Assembly: GCA_020024085.1 (NCBI GenBank)
Contig: JAHHUG010000023.1
Span: 1-16,966 of the forward strand
From: Christensenellaceae bacterium
GTDB lineage: Bacteria > Bacillota > Clostridia > Christensenellales > CAAEEZ01
Length of the DNA stretch: 16,966 nucleotides
Direction: 5' to 3'
Positions 15,813 through 16,966 of the stretch are shown in pieces (within the stretch, counting starts at the first letter, position 1; each line of letters starts with the position of its first letter). The notes below the pieces were generated by a model that did not search any database, had not been told where the DNA came from, and saw only the letters and a list, made by a program, of their open reading frames with translations. The translations under genes and the position numbers were made by a program.

Positions 15813-15857
15813 AAATAAATATTATTTTTAATTATTAATTAACCGCATAGCAAACAA
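15795..15857 (-). promoter_or_regulatory. Antiterminator pairing competing with the attenuator
   Basis: Leader segment TTGTTTGCT (15849-15857, codons 21-24) is an exact complement of AGCAAACAA (15795-15803), which forms the loop and inner stem base of the terminator. An inner CGGT/ACCG pairing (15843-15846 with 15809-15812) can extend it. A second, mutually exclusive option pairs ACGGTAA (15861-15867) with TTACCGT (15808-15814). Either would disrupt the terminator's 5' arm. A ribosome finishing the leader would cover 15849-15857; a ribosome stalled in the aromatic run would leave it free. Confidence 0.8.
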
Positions 15858-15919
15858 GACTTACCGTAATAGTAAGCCATATAATAAAAATAAAAGTTGT
15901 TTGTCAATTGGTTTCTCAT
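15839..15919 (-). CDS. Tyr/Phe-rich leader peptide of the aromatic amino acid operon
   Basis: A 26-codon open frame, ATG to TAA, with AAAGGA about 7 nt upstream. Residues 9-18 read FYFYYMAYYY, so 8 of 10 are Tyr (6) or Phe (2); the tail is GKSCLLCG. The codons are TTT, TAT and TAC only for these positions. It starts about 20 nt after the predicted transcription start and ends 27 nt before the terminator stem. This is the arrangement of a classical attenuation leader like pheL or trpL: low charged tRNA-Tyr or tRNA-Phe stalls the ribosome and permits the antiterminator. The peptide itself probably has no further function. It is too short for standard gene finders and would usually be missed. 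Confidence 0.9.
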   Translation of the reverse strand: MRNQLTNNFYFYYMAYYYGKSCLLCG

Positions 15920-15946
15920 ATATAATTCCTTTGTTGTTATATGGCT

Positions 15947-15975
15947 ATTCTATTATAAAACCCACAATATGTCAA
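15947..15975 (-). promoter_or_regulatory. Promoter of the aromatic amino acid operon
   Basis: Minus-strand TTGACA (15970-15975), a 17-bp spacer, and TAGAAT (15947-15952, 5 of 6 to consensus). A start near 15940 would give a leader RNA of about 165 nt up to the terminator U-tract. A 10-bp inverted repeat, AGCCATATAA/TTATATGGCT (15937-15946 and 15875-15884), has one arm on the region between -10 and the start site. Confidence 0.8.
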
Positions 15976-16082
15976 GTTGTTTTTTTGTTTTTATAAAATA
16001 AATTTATAATGCTTATATTAAACACTTCAATTATACCACACACCTACACAAATTTACCTATTTTGCCACCAAATTCAAGCAA

Positions 16083-16111
16083 TAAAAAAAGGCTAGCAAA
16101 ATCTAACCTTA
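16083..16111 (-). terminator. Intrinsic terminator between the VOC gene and the aro promoter
   Basis: On the minus strand AAGGTTAG and CTAGCCTT pair (8 bp with one G-U) around a 6-nt loop, followed by seven T. It lies about 240 nt beyond the VOC gene stop and about 110 nt upstream of the aro promoter, so it isolates the two units. Confidence 0.75.
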
Positions 16112-16349
16112 ATTTACTAAATTATTACTATAATTTGTTTACATTTTAGGTATAATCTAGTTTGCATTATGAAATGCGAACTTTGGAAATTCGACAACCA
16201 AACCTTAAAGATTTGATGACGGAAGTGATACCAAATATTCTAAAATAAGTGTTTTCTACACAACATCATATTCTATATATCATATAAATACATCGAAAAC
16301 CACTATCCTATATATTGATTATACTTTGATAAAGATGTAAACAATTGCC
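16112..16349. other. Gene-free stretch downstream of the VOC gene
   Basis: There is no convincing gene. A less AT-rich island at about 16160-16240 contains an 8-bp hairpin TTTGCATT-ATGA-AATGCGAA (16161-16180) and a 24-codon plus-strand frame (16174-16248) beginning MRTLEIRQPNLKDL, with no ribosome binding site. It may be a gene remnant or chance. The remainder is low-complexity A/T. Confidence 0.35.
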
Positions 16350-16871
16350 CTACTTTACTCGTTTGTGAGAACCAGTTAGGCAACCAAGTTGAAGTTCAAA
16401 AGGCATATCACCCTTTTTGATGCCAAGTGGCAAGGTTGTTTCGATTAGCTCGATTGTAACCTCGGTATCATTTTTTGTCATATAAGCATATCTTACACCA
16501 GCACCACCAGCCTTAAACTTAGCTCTTTGCACCATAGTATAGCCTTCCTTTTCCATTTCAGCAATATCCCTATCTAAATTCTTGGTATTGTACATTATAT
16601 GGTGAATAGCCTCGCCATGAGTAGCATAGAAGTCGGTATAATAGTTAGAATCCCCTCTTGTTTGAATAAGTTCAATTTTAGTAGTACCCTTACCACCAAA
16701 ATATAAGGTAACTTCACAATTTCTTTTTTCGCCCTTATACTCAAACTCCTCAAAAGGTGTTGCATTAAGCATATACCACTTTTTAATACCTAATAATTTT
16801 GAATACTCTTCCTTTGCCTTGTTAATATCCTCAACTACGATTCCGTAGTGATTGCACTTTCCAAATTTCAT
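16350..16871 (-). CDS. VOC-fold (glyoxalase/epimerase superfamily) protein
   Basis: A 173-residue vicinal-oxygen-chelate protein made of two beta-alpha-beta-beta-beta modules. Candidate metal ligands sit at the expected places: H8 (NHYGIVVED), E67 (TTKIELIQ), H91 (AIHHIMYNT) and E141 (VTIELIE). H-E-H-E sets occur in glyoxalase I and methylmalonyl-CoA epimerase relatives, but the substrate cannot be assigned. A 27-residue tail follows the second module. Start: an upstream in-frame ATG at 16883 adds four codons, but GAGGG (16877-16881) lies 5 nt before the ATG at 16871, so I choose the latter. It is a single-gene unit with its own promoter, with no functional link to the aro operon visible. Confidence 0.85.
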   Translation of the reverse strand: MKFGKCNHYGIVVEDINKAKEEYSKLLGIKKWYMLNATPFEEFEYKGEKRNCEVTLYFGGKGTTKIELIQTRGDSNYYTDFYATHGEAIHHIMYNTKNLDRDIAEMEKEGYTMVQRAKFKAGGAGVRYAYMTKNDTEVTIELIETTLPLGIKKGDMPFELQLGCLTGSHKRVK

Positions 16872-16903
16872 ATTATCCCTCATAAATTTTATTTTATAAC
16901 TAT

Positions 16904-16932
16904 ATTATATATGTAATAAATACAATAATCAA
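16904..16932 (-). promoter_or_regulatory. Promoter of the VOC gene
   Basis: Minus-strand TTGATT (16927-16932), a 17-bp spacer and a perfect TATAAT (16904-16909), about 33 nt before the chosen start codon. Confidence 0.7.
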
Positions 16933-16966
16933 TTAAAATACAATTTTTAAATTCAAAAAAATAACA

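Noticed and set aside
15778..15980. T-box riboswitch upstream of aroF
   Set aside because: The leader is only about 165 nt, and I find no T-box GGTGG-type antiterminator bulge sequence. The leader peptide with paired arms explains the terminator better.
16135..16156. Plus-strand promoter with TATAAT at 16151
   Set aside because: No acceptable -35 element lies at 16-18 bp and no plus-strand gene follows; a chance TATAAT is expected in such AT-rich DNA.
16871..16883. Upstream ATG for the VOC gene at 16883
   Set aside because: It has no ribosome binding site of its own, while GAGGG at 16877-16881 serves the ATG at 16871.

Overview
This window is AT-rich DNA in which every convincing gene lies on the minus strand, so transcription runs from high to low coordinates. 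An oxygen-sensitive class III (anaerobic) ribonucleotide reductase, strong AGGAGG-type ribosome binding sites, TTGACA/TATAAT-like promoters and intrinsic terminators with U-tracts all suggest a low-GC strictly anaerobic Firmicute, probably class Clostridia. I cannot name the genus from sequence alone.

Right to left there are four transcription units. (1) 16350-16871 is a single VOC-fold metalloenzyme-like gene with its own promoter and a possible distal terminator. (2) 7862-15764 is a tightly packed eight-gene operon, aroF-tyrA-aroB-aroA-aroC-pheA-aroEK-aroQ, with genes overlapping or 1 nt apart. It encodes all seven shikimate-pathway steps from erythrose-4-phosphate plus phosphoenolpyruvate to chorismate, then the Phe and Tyr branches to phenylpyruvate and 4-hydroxyphenylpyruvate. 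Only the final aminotransferase is missing. (3) 3975-7355 is a two-gene unit: an alkyl-DHAP-synthase-like FAD oxidoreductase followed by an FGGY carbohydrate kinase, substrate unknown. (4) 353-3643 is nrdD-trxB: an anaerobic ribonucleotide reductase with a fused C-terminal glutaredoxin-like domain, followed 9 nt later by a thioredoxin-reductase-like flavoprotein.

The strongest regulatory observation is an apparently complete transcription-attenuation system ahead of aroF (15778-15975): a TTGACA-N17-TAGAAT promoter, a ribosome binding site, a 26-codon leader peptide containing FYFYYMAYYY, a 9-nt antiterminator arm and a Rho-independent terminator 14 nt before the aroF start. The composition of the leader predicts sensing of charged tRNA-Tyr and tRNA-Phe, which matches the products of the operon. 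AroF also carries an N-terminal domain of the type linked to Tyr/Phe feedback inhibition, so control probably acts on both transcription and enzyme activity.

The nrdD-trxB unit has two NrdR-box-like palindromes exactly 31 bp apart just upstream of its -35 element. Downstream of trxB is an 88-bp tandem repeat whose units copy the last ~20 bp of trxB, including the stop-codon position. The long gene-free stretches (1-352, 3644-3974, 7356-7861, 15765-16349) hold promoters, terminators, inverted repeats and the attenuator. I see no tRNA, rRNA, CRISPR array, transposase or integrase.
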